NCBI RefSeq assembly: GCF_001653135.1
Contig: NZ_BDDS01000013.1
Coordinates: forward strand, 26,087 to 90,086
Origin: Pseudoalteromonas neustonica
Lineage (GTDB): Bacteria > Pseudomonadota > Gammaproteobacteria > Enterobacterales > Alteromonadaceae
Direction: 5' to 3'
Length of the DNA stretch: 64,000 nt
The notes under the pieces were generated by a model. That model was not told the DNA's origin. It did not search any database and saw only the letters and a list, made by a program, of their open reading frames with translations. Positions 53,236-63,023 of the stretch are shown piece after piece. The translations under genes and the position numbers were made by a program. The stretch's first letter is position 1; every line of letters starts with the position of its first letter.

Positions 53236-54598
53236 CGTACTTCTCCATTTTTCGATATAAAGAAGGACGGGTGATCCCCAGTGCTTTAGCTGTATGACTG
53301 ATGTTGCCTTTAAAATCAGCAAGCGCCTGCTCGATAGTTATTTGTTCAATCTCCGCTAAATTATAAGTAATCGGTTTAAGTGCTATTGCTTCGCAGTGTT
53401 GTGTATTTGCAAGCTGAAAATGTAATTGATTACCATCTGATAAAATAACCGCCCGCTCAACTAAATGTTGCAACTCTCGAATGTTACCAGGCCATGCATA
53501 GGTAAATAATTCATCTAAGGTGTTATCACTAATACTCTTTACAGGAAGCTTATATTTTTCACTGTATAAGTGAGTATAAAACTCAACCAGCAATGGAATG
53601 TCTTGTGGCCTATCTCTGAGTGGCGGAAGTGTGATCTCAACGGTATTGATTCGATAGAGCAAATCTTGTCGAAAGCTACCTTCGCGCACCCTATCGTAAA
53701 GGTTCACGTTAGTGGCAGTAATAAGCCTAATATCTATCTCTATTTGTTTACTGCCACCAACGGGAGTGATCACTCTATTTTGAATGGCTGTTAACAGTTT
53801 GCCTTGTAATTCTAAGGGAGTGTTAGCTATTTCATCTAAAAACAAAGTCCCCATATCGGCCAATTCAAATCGCCCTTGTTTGTTCTCTTTGGCGTCAGTG
53901 AAAGCCCCCTTGGTATGCCCAAACAACTCACTCTCAAAAAGCGAGCTTGCGATAGTCCCCATATCAACTGATAAAAATGTGTCTTTTGCTCTCAATGAAT
54001 GTTTATGAAACTCCCGTGCAATCACCTCTTTACCTGTGCCGCTTTCACCTAAAATCAATACGTTAGCATCTGTTTTTGCTGCTTTTTCGATGGTTGTAAA
54101 AACCTGCTCCATAGCGGGACTTGCTGCAATCAGGTTTTCAAATGGGCGATTCTGTGCTGCAAGCGACAATTGGGCTATTTGATTAAGCTTTTTAGTTTTT
54201 TGTCGCTGTGTACTTAAGTCAATACAATTGGCCACCGTCGCCAGTAACTTTTCATTTTGCCAAGGCTTAAGTACAAAGTCACTAGCGCCTAGCTTAATAG
54301 CCTCAACTGCCATCGACATATCTCCAAAGGCGGTAAACAGCACAACCACGGCATCTTCATCAAGCGCTTTAATTTGTTTCAACCAGTAAAAGCCTTCTGC
54401 GCCTGAGGTTGAGTCACGGGTGAAGTTCATATCAAGCAGAACCAAAGAAAAAGACTGTTTGGCAAAAGCTTGCGCAATATCGTGAGGGTTATCCAGCGTC
54501 ATTACTTTTTTATAGTGCTGTTTTAATAGCATTTTAGTGGCTATTAAAATTTCGGCATTATCGTCTACCACTAAAATTGCTTTATCTGAGAGGCTCAT
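53228..54598 (-). CDS. Sigma-54-dependent response regulator, NtrC type (GAFTDA variant)
   Basis: 456 residues: receiver with D56 and K111, AAA+ with Walker A GESGTGKE (184-191), sigma-54 loop GAFTDA (231-236; the usual sixth-position context is GAFTGA), Walker B LFLDEI, and a Fis-type helix-turn-helix at the end (GNISHTAKALGITRPSLYRK). Divergent from the export operon; the gap carries a 16-bp palindrome and a -24/-12 promoter reading toward that operon, so it is the likely activator. Confidence 0.92.
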   Translation of the reverse strand: MSLSDKAILVVDDNAEILIATKMLLKQHYKKVMTLDNPHDIAQAFAKQSFSLVLLDMNFTRDSTSGAEGFYWLKQIKALDEDAVVVLFTAFGDMSMAVEAIKLGASDFVLKPWQNEKLLATVANCIDLSTQRQKTKKLNQIAQLSLAAQNRPFENLIAASPAMEQVFTTIEKAAKTDANVLILGESGTGKEVIAREFHKHSLRAKDTFLSVDMGTIASSLFESELFGHTKGAFTDAKENKQGRFELADMGTLFLDEIANTPLELQGKLLTAIQNRVITPVGGSKQIEIDIRLITATNVNLYDRVREGSFRQDLLYRINTVEITLPPLRDRPQDIPLLVEFYTHLYSEKYKLPVKSISDNTLDELFTYAWPGNIRELQHLVERAVILSDGNQLHFQLANTQHCEAIALKPITYNLAEIEQITIEQALADFKGNISHTAKALGITRPSLYRKMEKYGV

Positions 54599-54619
54599 GG
54601 GTTATTCCTTCAATCGAAC

Positions 54620-54635
54620 TGTACGATATCGTACA
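54620..54635. promoter_or_regulatory. 16-bp perfect palindrome, probable activator site
   Basis: TGTACGATATCGTACA is fully self-complementary. It lies 22 bases from the regulator start and about 85 bases upstream of the sigma-54 promoter, the normal place for an enhancer site of an NtrC-type protein. Confidence 0.7.
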
Positions 54636-54719
54636 TCAAGTGTTTAATTTTTTTACACCTTTATTTTTTAAATTAGTAAAAAAAACAGTAACAACATGTT
54701 TTATAAGAGTTATATTTTT

Positions 54720-54735
54720 TGGCACACAACTTGTT
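54720..54735 (+). promoter_or_regulatory. Sigma-54 (-24/-12) promoter of the export operon
   Basis: TGGCACACAACTTGTT fits TGGCAC-N5-TTGCW with one change (GT for GC at -12). The GG-to-GT spacing of 10 is correct. It is 37 bases upstream of the adaptor start. Confidence 0.78.
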
Positions 54736-54771
54736 ATATCTATACCAACGTTGAGTTTTAGATGGATAGTT

Positions 54772-56019
54772 ATGGATAAGTTGATTACAAAAAAGCGCAC
54801 TTTTAAACTCTGGTGGTTAGCCTTACCAGCAGTGGCAATTAGCTACTTCCTGTTAAGCAATACAGTCAGTGGCAGTGGTAGTCGGTATAACGTTGCAAGC
54901 GACAAGGTAAAAGTTAGCACTGTGATAAAAGGCGAATTTAGCGATATGATCCCATTACGGGGTAATATCACCCCCAGTAAATCAGTTTTTCTTGATGCCA
55001 TTGAAGGCGGCCGTGTAGAGCAACGCTTTGTTGAAGAAGGAGCAATCGTTAAAAAAGGCGATAAGCTCCTCGCTTTGAGTAACACAGGTTTACAGCTAGA
55101 TGTAATTTCCCGTGAAGCACAAATCTCAGAGCAACTAAACAACTTGCACAATACCCGATTAGCCATTGACCAAAATAGGCTAAACCTAAAGCGTAATTTG
55201 TTAGAACTAGACTTTGAAATTAAGCAAAGCGAGCGAAAAATGGCGCAACACAAAAAACTGGTAGCAAACAACCTTGTTTCACAAGATGAGCTAAAAACAG
55301 TGATTGATAGAACACTGTATTTAAAAGATCGCCGTACGCTTGTGGTAGAACAACAAGATCAGGATGAAATAATAAGAACGACGCAAATAGCACAACTTGA
55401 AGACAGTGTGAGCCAGCTAAATAAAAATCTACGCTTTGCACGTAAAAACCTTGAAAACTTGATAATCAAAGCCCCAATTGATGGCCAACTGACCTCGTTT
55501 AATGCCGAATTAGGAGAATCTAAAGCACGCGGCTCACGCCTTGGTCAAGTCGACATTATGAATGAATATAAAGTCACCGCTTTTATTGATGAATTCTACC
55601 TTGGCCGAGTTTTTGCGGGGCAAACAGCCACGCTTACTCATCTTGGACAAGCCTATACCTTAACCCTGAGCAAGGTTTACGCTGAAGTATCAAATGGTCG
55701 CTTTGAAGTTGATTTAACTTTTAATGACTTATTACCACAGCGTATTCGTCGAGGGCAAAGCTTGCAAATGGAGTTATTACTCGCTGATGCAAAGCCTGCC
55801 ACAATGCTTTCAAATGGTAGCTTTTACCAAGATACCGCGGGCAAGTGGGTATTTGTCATTGAAGAAGGTGGCCAAGTGGCTGTTAAAAAACAGGTAAAAT
55901 TTGGCCAAATAAATAATAAATTCATTGAAGTGCTGTCGGGCTTAAATGTAGGAGATCGCGTGATCACCTCAAGCTACAGCAATTATAAAAACATAGAATC
56001 AATCAAATTAACAAATTAA
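54772..56019 (+). CDS. Periplasmic adaptor (HlyD/MacA-like) of an export system
   Basis: 415 residues from the ATG at 54772 with GGAT upstream; the longer open frame to 54577 runs through the promoter and is not used. One N-terminal membrane helix (LWWLALPAVAISYFLLS), a biotinyl-lipoyl-like half (GNITPSKSVFLDAIEGGRVEQRFVEEGAIVKKGDKLL style), an alpha-hairpin coiled coil (about 110-210) and a second lipoyl half (FARKNLENLIIKAPIDGQLTS order), then a beta-barrel. First gene of a three-gene operon with the ABC ATPase and permease. Confidence 0.88.
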   Translation: MDKLITKKRTFKLWWLALPAVAISYFLLSNTVSGSGSRYNVASDKVKVSTVIKGEFSDMIPLRGNITPSKSVFLDAIEGGRVEQRFVEEGAIVKKGDKLLALSNTGLQLDVISREAQISEQLNNLHNTRLAIDQNRLNLKRNLLELDFEIKQSERKMAQHKKLVANNLVSQDELKTVIDRTLYLKDRRTLVVEQQDQDEIIRTTQIAQLEDSVSQLNKNLRFARKNLENLIIKAPIDGQLTSFNAELGESKARGSRLGQVDIMNEYKVTAFIDEFYLGRVFAGQTATLTHLGQAYTLTLSKVYAEVSNGRFEVDLTFNDLLPQRIRRGQSLQMELLLADAKPATMLSNGSFYQDTAGKWVFVIEEGGQVAVKKQVKFGQINNKFIEVLSGLNVGDRVITSSYSNYKNIESIKLTN

Positions 56020-56030
56020 GGGCAATTGCC

Positions 56031-56720
56031 ATGATCAACCTTAACAACATCAGCAAAATATTTAGAACGGAATCGGTCGAAACCTACGCCCTAGACAGTG
56101 TATCTTTAACCGTTGAACGCGGTGAGTTTGTAGCTATTATGGGCCAGTCTGGTTCGGGTAAATCAACCTTACTGAACATTGTCGGTATGTTAGACCACAT
56201 AGACCAAGGTGAGTATATTTTTGACGACAAGGACATCAGTGGGTTTACCGAAAACAAATTAGCTGATATTCGCAAAGACAACATTGGCTTTATCTTCCAA
56301 AGTTTTAACTTAATTGACGAACTTACCGTATTTGAGAATGTTGAACTCCCTTTGGTCTATCAAAGAATTAGCAAAAAAGAACGCGAACAACGCGTATTAG
56401 CTATTTTAGAAAAAGTAAACATTGCCCATCGTAAAGATCATTACCCGCAGCAGTTATCAGGGGGGCAACAACAAAGAGTTGCAGTAGGACGAGCGATAGT
56501 TGCTGAGCAAAAAATGCTGCTTGCCGATGAACCAACCGGCAATTTAGACTCTAAAAACGGCGAAGAAGTGATGCAACTTTTAGCGCAATTAAACCGTGAA
56601 GGAGTCACCATCGTCATGGTCACTCACTCTGATCATCATGCTAATTATGCACACCGCGTGATCAACGTATTAGACGGCCATATTGTATCTCAGAATATGC
56701 AGGAGGCGCGTAGTGCTTAG
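56031..56720 (+). CDS. ABC transporter ATPase, MacB/LolD type
   Basis: 229 residues. Walker A GQSGSGKS (about 39-46), Q-loop FIFQSFNLIDEL, signature LSGGQQQRVAVGRA, Walker B LLADEPTGNLD and H-loop VMVTHSDHH. Stand-alone nucleotide-binding subunit of the FtsX/MacB type. Starts 12 bases after the adaptor gene; its last 8 bases overlap the permease start. Confidence 0.93.
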   Translation: MINLNNISKIFRTESVETYALDSVSLTVERGEFVAIMGQSGSGKSTLLNIVGMLDHIDQGEYIFDDKDISGFTENKLADIRKDNIGFIFQSFNLIDELTVFENVELPLVYQRISKKEREQRVLAILEKVNIAHRKDHYPQQLSGGQQQRVAVGRAIVAEQKMLLADEPTGNLDSKNGEEVMQLLAQLNREGVTIVMVTHSDHHANYAHRVINVLDGHIVSQNMQEARSA

Positions 56721-59139
56721 TAATTACTTAACCATCGCTTATCGAAGCCTTTTAAAACAAAAGCTATATTCAAGTATTAATATTTTAGGTTTAGCAATCG
56801 GCCTTGCTATTTGTATTAGCATGGCTATTTTTGTGGAGTCGGAGCTTGGCTACGACACCTTTATTGAAGATCATAACAACATTTACCGTACTTCGTTAAA
56901 ATTAACTGTACCGGGCTCCCCAGAGCAAAATTTTGCTCCGGGCTCTGTGTATAACGCTGAGCGTTTTAGTGTTTATTTTGATGAGATAATTGAAGCTGCT
57001 CGCCTTCGCGAAATAGGTGCAACCTTAGGTTACGGCACCCAGCACTTTAGCGATGACGGCATACTACTGGCTGATAGTAATACCCTTGATTTTTTCTCAT
57101 TAGAATTACTCCAAGGGGACAGTGCTACAGCATTAAGCGCACCTAATTCAATTGTTCTAACTGAATCTGCCGCCCAGAAACATTTTTCAAATCAAAATGC
57201 GGTAGGTGAGACATTAATATTAGCAAACCGTATTTCACTTAAAGTAACGGGTGTTATCAAGGATTTACCTAAACGTACCCATTTAGATGTATTTGCACTC
57301 ATTAGTATGAGCACAGCGCCTGCATTTTTGAATAATCCAAACTGGGATCAAAACCCAAGTTTTAACTATTCGACCTATTTTAAGTTAGCGCCACTTACTG
57401 ATGTAGCAGCGCTTGAAGCAAAAATCCCTGATTTTTTAGACAATCACATTCGGGCTAACACCAGTGACTCTTTGCATTACACCTTAATACCTGTGACTGA
57501 TATTTACCTAAAATCAAATTTGTATGGTGAACTTAAAAACAATGGTGATATAAATATCGTCTATTCGTTCAGCATTATCGCTGCGCTGATCCTATTAATT
57601 GCCTGCGTTAACTTTATGAACCTCTCTACTGCAACCGCAACCAAACGCGCCAAAGAAGTGGGGGTTCGTAAAACCTTAGGCGCTAAAAAATACAGCCTGA
57701 TTGCGCAATTTATGATTGAAGCAATCATGCTTTGTTATATTGCGCTATTTATTGCAATGGCGTTAGTTGAAGCAAGCTTACCCATGTTTGCGAGCTTTAT
57801 TGGCAAAACTCTGAGCTTTAATTATTTAGATAGCACACTCCTACTCACTTTATTATTATTGGGTCTTGTGATTGGAATTATTTCTGGCGCCTACCCCGCA
57901 TTTTATTTAAGTGCGTTTAAACCTGCAAAGGTACTCAAAGGCGAAGTAACTCAAGGTAAAGCTGGGGCACTCCTTCGCCAAGGGCTAGTAGTATTTCAGT
58001 TTAGTGTGGCAATTATTTTAATTGTTGCGACCACAGTTGCCAGTTCACAGCTAAACTACGCACGTAACATCGAGCTTGGCTATGATAAGTCGAACACCTT
58101 TGTAATAAGAGGTTTATATACTAACGAAGCGAGCAGTAAACGTGATGCATTAAAAACTCAGCTGCAATCACACCCCAACATTATTAATGTAACTGCCAGC
58201 TCACGTTTTCCTACAGGCACATTAACCGACTCTTTTGGTCTTATAAACCCAATCACAAATGTATTTCAGATGATGCCAGTATTATCGGTAGATGAAGATT
58301 ACTTTACTGGTTACAACATCAATATTATAAGCGGTCGCAGCTTTAGTCTTGATTTTCCTGCAGATAAATACCAGCAACCAAGTGACGAAAATCCAACCCC
58401 CGCCTTTTCTGTAGTAGTAAACCAAATGGCGGCAAAAAGTTTAGGATTTAGTGCGCAAGAAGCGGTAGGTAAGCAATTTAAAGTACTCGCCGGACGCCAC
58501 GGCAAAGAAAGCATTGCAACGATTGTGGGTGTATCAACTGATTATTACTTCTCATCGCTAAAAACTGAGATTAGCCCCACTTATCATTTATTAAATAGCG
58601 ACGCGGGCTATTCAATGTCAATTAAGTACGACAAAAATGCAACTCAAGTTCGCGACTTTATTGAGCAAACGTGGGCAACTTTAATCCCTGAGCAACCTAT
58701 ATCACTTGCTTATTTAGAAGAGACATTCGAACAAATGTACCAACAAGAAGACAAAGAATTTATTGTATTTAACCTGTTCTCATTACTCGCCATATTTATT
58801 GCGTGTTTAGGGTTGTTTGGTCTGGCGTCTTTTACAACCCAGCGTAGGACTAAAGAAATTGGCATTCGTAAAGTATTAGGCGCCTCGGTATTTGATATTG
58901 TAATGCTGATTAATAAAGAGTTTTCAAAGCAGGTATTAATCGCCAACGTTATAGCTTGGCCTATCGCTTACCTCATCATGCAGCAATGGTTAAATAATTT
59001 TGTATACCGTGTTGATTTGTCGATATTCCCGTTTGTGTTAGCAGCATTATTAGCATTCGTGATTGCATGGGTAACAGTTGGCTCGCTATCAGCCATTGCA
59101 GCTAAGGAAAGACCAATTAACGCACTGCGATATGAGTAA
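56713..59139 (+). CDS. ABC transporter permease, duplicated FtsX/MacB type
   Basis: 808 residues from a GTG at 56713 with AGGAGG 6 bases upstream. It has two MacB-like halves: each has a membrane helix, a periplasmic domain, and an FtsX-type three-helix block (NLSTATATKRAKEVGVRKTLG in the first, FTTQRRTKEIGIRKVLGASV in the second). Eight membrane helices in total. With the adaptor and ATPase it would form a MacAB-like mechanotransmission exporter or lipoprotein/peptide pump. Substrate unknown; an outer-membrane TolC partner is not in this window. Confidence 0.9.
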   Translation: MLSNYLTIAYRSLLKQKLYSSINILGLAIGLAICISMAIFVESELGYDTFIEDHNNIYRTSLKLTVPGSPEQNFAPGSVYNAERFSVYFDEIIEAARLREIGATLGYGTQHFSDDGILLADSNTLDFFSLELLQGDSATALSAPNSIVLTESAAQKHFSNQNAVGETLILANRISLKVTGVIKDLPKRTHLDVFALISMSTAPAFLNNPNWDQNPSFNYSTYFKLAPLTDVAALEAKIPDFLDNHIRANTSDSLHYTLIPVTDIYLKSNLYGELKNNGDINIVYSFSIIAALILLIACVNFMNLSTATATKRAKEVGVRKTLGAKKYSLIAQFMIEAIMLCYIALFIAMALVEASLPMFASFIGKTLSFNYLDSTLLLTLLLLGLVIGIISGAYPAFYLSAFKPAKVLKGEVTQGKAGALLRQGLVVFQFSVAIILIVATTVASSQLNYARNIELGYDKSNTFVIRGLYTNEASSKRDALKTQLQSHPNIINVTASSRFPTGTLTDSFGLINPITNVFQMMPVLSVDEDYFTGYNINIISGRSFSLDFPADKYQQPSDENPTPAFSVVVNQMAAKSLGFSAQEAVGKQFKVLAGRHGKESIATIVGVSTDYYFSSLKTEISPTYHLLNSDAGYSMSIKYDKNATQVRDFIEQTWATLIPEQPISLAYLEETFEQMYQQEDKEFIVFNLFSLLAIFIACLGLFGLASFTTQRRTKEIGIRKVLGASVFDIVMLINKEFSKQVLIANVIAWPIAYLIMQQWLNNFVYRVDLSIFPFVLAALLAFVIAWVTVGSLSAIAAKERPINALRYE

Positions 59140-59325
59140 TATAAGGTTATAAAAATTAGCCATATTTCGAGGCTACAAGTTACTTTCTAAGATAGCTAAA
59201 GCTTGTGTGTATTTACCTTTACCACTGATTGCTCGCCTAAAACACGCGCAATTAAGTGGTATTAGGGTTAATAATACTAAGTGCACAAAGATTACAAAGG
59301 TTCTTTTTATTATTTATTTTAAAGT

Positions 59326-60555
59326 CTAAATTTCGGTTAAACCCCAAACAATTGCCACAACCGTCGTTAATGCCATTAATATAAAGTAGATAATACCGAC
59401 AAAACCATAAGTGAAAAAAGCGAATATATAACCTTGTTTGTAAATACGTTTTTGCATTATAAACAAGTAAATAGGTATCCATATCAGCAAAGCAAATCCA
59501 ATGAACCCTAAAATACTCGCCGCAACAGTAGCAAACCCGCCACCCAGCGCCTTAACATGATCATGTGCTACATCTAACAGATCAATTGATAATGAACTGA
59601 CAAAAATAAAGCTATGACTATGCAGTGCCACAGTTAAGTGCTCCATATAAAGACGCTTTGAAAAGATAAAAATCACCTTAAGTAACAGCGCAAATATAGG
59701 CAAAAGTACAAACATTAATTGTGGTAGTTTTCCTAATACTTCATTGATTAAACGATTAGTATCCGTGGTAAACGTTTTCTTCGCTTTTTCTGCTAGTTTT
59801 TTAGCAGAATCATCAAGCTTCTTATTACTTTCATCTGATAAAAAATCAAATGACAAACTACCATCAGCACTATTTGAAATAGTAATGCTATTACTTTTGT
59901 CATCTGTGCCTAACTTAACGCGCTCAAGTTCTATGGTAGCAAGCTGTCGAGTCGTACTCACCAGTTTGGCATTTTCAGCAATAGAAATATCAAGCTTTAA
60001 ATCATCAAGGTAGCGATTAAACCTCGCTAAATCGGCATCAATGCTCGCTATATTTTTATTATCTGGTGTCGGCTGAGCTTGTAATTTTTTTTCATTAAGC
60101 GTTTTAATATACTCTGTAACTTGAGTAATAGCAGCTTTGTTATTATTCATTTCAATCGTTTGTTGGTCTTCTCCAGAAACAGTTAATTTTAGAGTTAAAA
60201 AAAACACAATACTAATGAATAAATATAAGCGCAGTGGCGGCACGTAATGCACTCGCCTACCAGCAAAATACTCATTAGTTAAAAAACCGGGGCGAAATAT
60301 TAACGGCCATAAAGTACGACTGGCACGGGAGTCAAAGCTAAAAATATCATCGAGTAAATGTAAAATAACCACCCAAAAATACTTTAACGTGGAGTCGAGC
60401 GACTGCCCGCAGTTAGAGCAAAATGCCCCTTCAACTGATTGGTGGCAATTATCACAAAGCGTTTGAGCCACCGCCTCACTATCATTAATAACGGAGACTT
60501 CTTCTTGTGAAGAAAGTGAACTATTTATATTCACTACCTGATTTTCTTGAGACAT
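59326..60555 (-). CDS. DUF3667 membrane protein with zinc ribbon
   Basis: About 409 residues from the ATG at 60555 (an ATG at 60597 is also in frame). An N-terminal zinc ribbon C-D-N-C...F-C-S-N-C-G, then LHLLDDIFSFDSRASRTLWPLIFRPGFL, which is the DUF3667 signature, a membrane helix, a long helical periplasmic or cytoplasmic insert (about 135-265) and four more membrane helices at the C-terminus. Function unknown. Confidence 0.8.
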   Translation of the reverse strand: MSQENQVVNINSSLSSQEEVSVINDSEAVAQTLCDNCHQSVEGAFCSNCGQSLDSTLKYFWVVILHLLDDIFSFDSRASRTLWPLIFRPGFLTNEYFAGRRVHYVPPLRLYLFISIVFFLTLKLTVSGEDQQTIEMNNNKAAITQVTEYIKTLNEKKLQAQPTPDNKNIASIDADLARFNRYLDDLKLDISIAENAKLVSTTRQLATIELERVKLGTDDKSNSITISNSADGSLSFDFLSDESNKKLDDSAKKLAEKAKKTFTTDTNRLINEVLGKLPQLMFVLLPIFALLLKVIFIFSKRLYMEHLTVALHSHSFIFVSSLSIDLLDVAHDHVKALGGGFATVAASILGFIGFALLIWIPIYLFIMQKRIYKQGYIFAFFTYGFVGIIYFILMALTTVVAIVWGLTEI

Positions 60556-60772
60556 AAGCTCACTATGACTATTTAAACTATCAATTAAGTAATACATAAA
60601 ACAATAGCACGATGTAACATGTAAATTACAAATATTTTATAAAAAACCAACTATTAAACGTGCTGCCTGCCAAAGGATCTGCTAAATTCAACAATGACAA
60701 TAAGCTAATGTTAATGTTGTCTGTCATAGCGATTATTTACTGTGACCATATAGCCAATACAGGAGAATTATA

Positions 60773-61324
60773 ATGGCGTTTGAAGTTAAGTTTGAATTAT
60801 CAGATACCGATTTAGAGCACTTTCGCGATGTAATGCGTAAAGCACAACAGGGCGCTAAATTACTAAGTGAGCAGGTAATAATTAATAATGCTAAAAAAAT
60901 CAGCTCAAATATAATAGACAATGTGCCTGAGTTTGTTCGCCTTCGCATCCAAAAATTAGAAACATTTGTCGCAATGATTGAAGATACTGAATGGCAAATC
61001 CCTGAAGAAGAACGCGTAGAAATATTAAGTGCCTTGGCTTACTTTAGTGATCCTGAAGATTTAGTGCCTGATCATATTCCCGTACTAGGCTTTTTAGATG
61101 ACGCGATTATGATTGAACTGGTTGCTGGCGAGTTTAGTGACGATGTTGAAGCATTTGAAGAGTTTTGCGCCTATCGTAGCCGTGAAGAAAGCCGCAATGG
61201 TAACGCTACCGTTACTCGTGATGAATGGCTAGACGCAAAACGTCGCGAACTACACAGCCGCATGCGTAGTCGTCGCAATGAGCGTCGCTCATCTGGACGC
61301 TCTTCATTTCGCTCAGTGTTTTAA
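60773..61324 (+). CDS. YkvA family (DUF1232) protein
   Basis: 183 residues. The DUF1232 core ILSALAYFSDPEDLVPDHIPV continues to GFLDDAIMIELV around residues 83-115. The C-terminus is a basic, Arg/Ser-rich tail (RRNERRSSGRSS) that may bind nucleic acid or membrane phosphates. AGGAG 7 bases before the ATG. Function of the family is unknown. Followed by a strong terminator. Confidence 0.85.
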   Translation: MAFEVKFELSDTDLEHFRDVMRKAQQGAKLLSEQVIINNAKKISSNIIDNVPEFVRLRIQKLETFVAMIEDTEWQIPEEERVEILSALAYFSDPEDLVPDHIPVLGFLDDAIMIELVAGEFSDDVEAFEEFCAYRSREESRNGNATVTRDEWLDAKRRELHSRMRSRRNERRSSGRSSFRSVF

Positions 61325-61338
61325 GCACGACCAACTAC

Positions 61339-61376
61339 AAGGCAATAAAAGGTGATTTAAGCTCTTTTATTGCCTT
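61339..61376 (+). terminator. Intrinsic terminator after the YkvA gene
   Basis: AAGGCAATAAAAG and CTTTTATTGCCTT, 13-bp stem, 12-base loop. The 200 bases that follow show nothing. Confidence 0.82.
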
Positions 61377-61574
61377 TAATTCCAATTATAGTAACGCACC
61401 CAGCCCTAATATTTATTGATAATAGATACGCTTTGTATACACAGCATAAAGCCATTCCCCGAATTAAATATCTAAATTTACAGTAATAAAAGTGGGAGGC
61501 TTTTTAGCTCCACTTTCTTAACGTCATCTTTTTAATGCCCTTATCAAATTCAAACAGTCTAAAATATGAGCTAC

Positions 61575-61943
61575 TTAGTTAGGTGAATGTAAACCAAGTC
61601 TATTTCCTTCGGTATCTATAAACAATGCAAAAAAACCACTTTCGTCCGCATGGGATGTTTTGGATACAAGTACTTTCCCGCCATACACTTCAACCTTAGA
61701 TAGAACGACTTGTAGGTCTTCACCTGCATTTAAATACAATGTAAGGCCAGCAGTAGAGGGCAAATAACCTTCTCCTTGAATAATGATACCAACCGTAGAT
61801 TGATCCTTATATGGAAATAACCCCATCTTCATTCCTGGAATATCCATAGTTTCGATGGTTAAAGTAAAAATGTTGCTATAAAATTTTACAGCGCGATCTA
61901 AGTCGGTCGCAGGGATCTCAAAAATCGATGCCAAACTTTGCAT
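61575..61943 (-). CDS. VOC (glyoxalase/bleomycin-resistance) superfamily protein
   Basis: 122 residues: FEIPATDLDRAVKFYSNIF at the start, KMGLFPY, and the closing FALFIDTEGNRLGLHSP. Compact two-repeat VOC fold, cytosolic. This common VOC subgroup is annotated as a glyoxalase-like protein; catalytic metal residues are not all evident. GGAG precedes the ATG. Confidence 0.82.
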   Translation of the reverse strand: MQSLASIFEIPATDLDRAVKFYSNIFTLTIETMDIPGMKMGLFPYKDQSTVGIIIQGEGYLPSTAGLTLYLNAGEDLQVVLSKVEVYGGKVLVSKTSHADESGFFALFIDTEGNRLGLHSPN

Positions 61944-62098
61944 TTCACTCTCCTTATTATTTACGTTTTACAGTCAGTAAACCGAGTCACTAACACTATT
62001 ATTGATGGGAACGTTCTCACTCGTATTTCTTCGAACGACCACATTTTCAATATAGGCATAGGAAAGCATAATAAATTGTAAAAAAACGACAGGGCCGT

Positions 62099-62911
62099 TT
62101 ATTTATAAAAAAGCAAAGAAAGAGCCATACTTTTGTCACCAAGAAAGTTACGCGGCTTTACCCCTGTAAACTCTTTAAAGTCTTTAATAAAATGAGATTG
62201 ATCATAGTAATTGCATTTGTACGCTATATTAGTAAGGCTTTCGTCATGATTAATTAATAACTTCAAAGCAGTTTGTAAGCGAATAAGCTTACTCAACTTC
62301 TTAGGGCTAACTCCAACTATATCTAAAAATTTTCTTTCTAATTGTCGTTTTTGATTGGGATCTGAATTTATAATTTTGTTAATGGGTATATTGCCATTGT
62401 TCGAAAAGAGAATCTCAACGGTTGCTTTTACAACATTTTCAATAGTTCGCGGATTACTAAGTTTTGAAAAAAGAAATGCTTCAAGTATTTCAATTCTTTC
62501 ACTTGTGTTTAGAGCTTTAATAATACTTTTTTCTAGCTCCTCTGATTCATTGCTTTCAAACAATTCATAAATTGATGTTTCTTTATTTTTTAGATTATTG
62601 ATGGGTTCAGAAACGAAATTAGAAAAAGCATAAGGTAAAAAGCTGGCAGCAAAGGTATGAACATAACCTGTCGGTTGAATATAAAAAGGGGAAACGGTTT
62701 GCCCAAGTACCATTGCACGTGGTTGAATTATATAATGATTACCTGAAGTGTACCTTTTAATGTCATCACCTAAAATGAAAGCCAATTCAATACTTCCATC
62801 AGGTACAATTCTCTGCTTTTCTGAATTTTCTTCTGGAGATACCTCGAGTGTCCAGAAAAAATTAACAAAAGAGGCTATATCTTTACTTGGTAAAAATGTT
62901 TTGTAATCCAT
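62099..62911 (-). CDS. AraC family transcriptional regulator
   Basis: 270 residues with an N-terminal DUF6597-like domain (VPDGSIELAFILGDDI) and a C-terminal AraC DNA-binding domain: LTNIAYKCNYYDQSHFIKDFKEFTGVKP. Lower GC than its neighbours, which might suggest transfer but is within local range. Ligand and target unknown. The VOC gene downstream on the same strand (155 bases away) is a possible target. Confidence 0.82.
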   Translation of the reverse strand: MDYKTFLPSKDIASFVNFFWTLEVSPEENSEKQRIVPDGSIELAFILGDDIKRYTSGNHYIIQPRAMVLGQTVSPFYIQPTGYVHTFAASFLPYAFSNFVSEPINNLKNKETSIYELFESNESEELEKSIIKALNTSERIEILEAFLFSKLSNPRTIENVVKATVEILFSNNGNIPINKIINSDPNQKRQLERKFLDIVGVSPKKLSKLIRLQTALKLLINHDESLTNIAYKCNYYDQSHFIKDFKEFTGVKPRNFLGDKSMALSLLFYK

Positions 62912-63023
62912 AAGCCATCCAAATCAGTACGAAATTCACACTGAGTATACTAACATGCCATATGTATCAGATCTTTCTGGTGACTTTTAATGTTTTTACA
63001 CAACATATAAAAAGACCTCCGAC

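Noticed and set aside
53236..53322. Longer N-terminus for the NtrB-like kinase
   Set aside because: It overlaps the regulator gene by 95 bases; the GTG at 53235 has GGAG at proper spacing and gives an 8-base overlap.
54577..54771. Longer N-terminus for the export adaptor
   Set aside because: It would translate through the palindrome, the sigma-54 promoter and the start of the divergent regulator; MDKLITKK at 54772 has a membrane helix and a ribosome-binding site.
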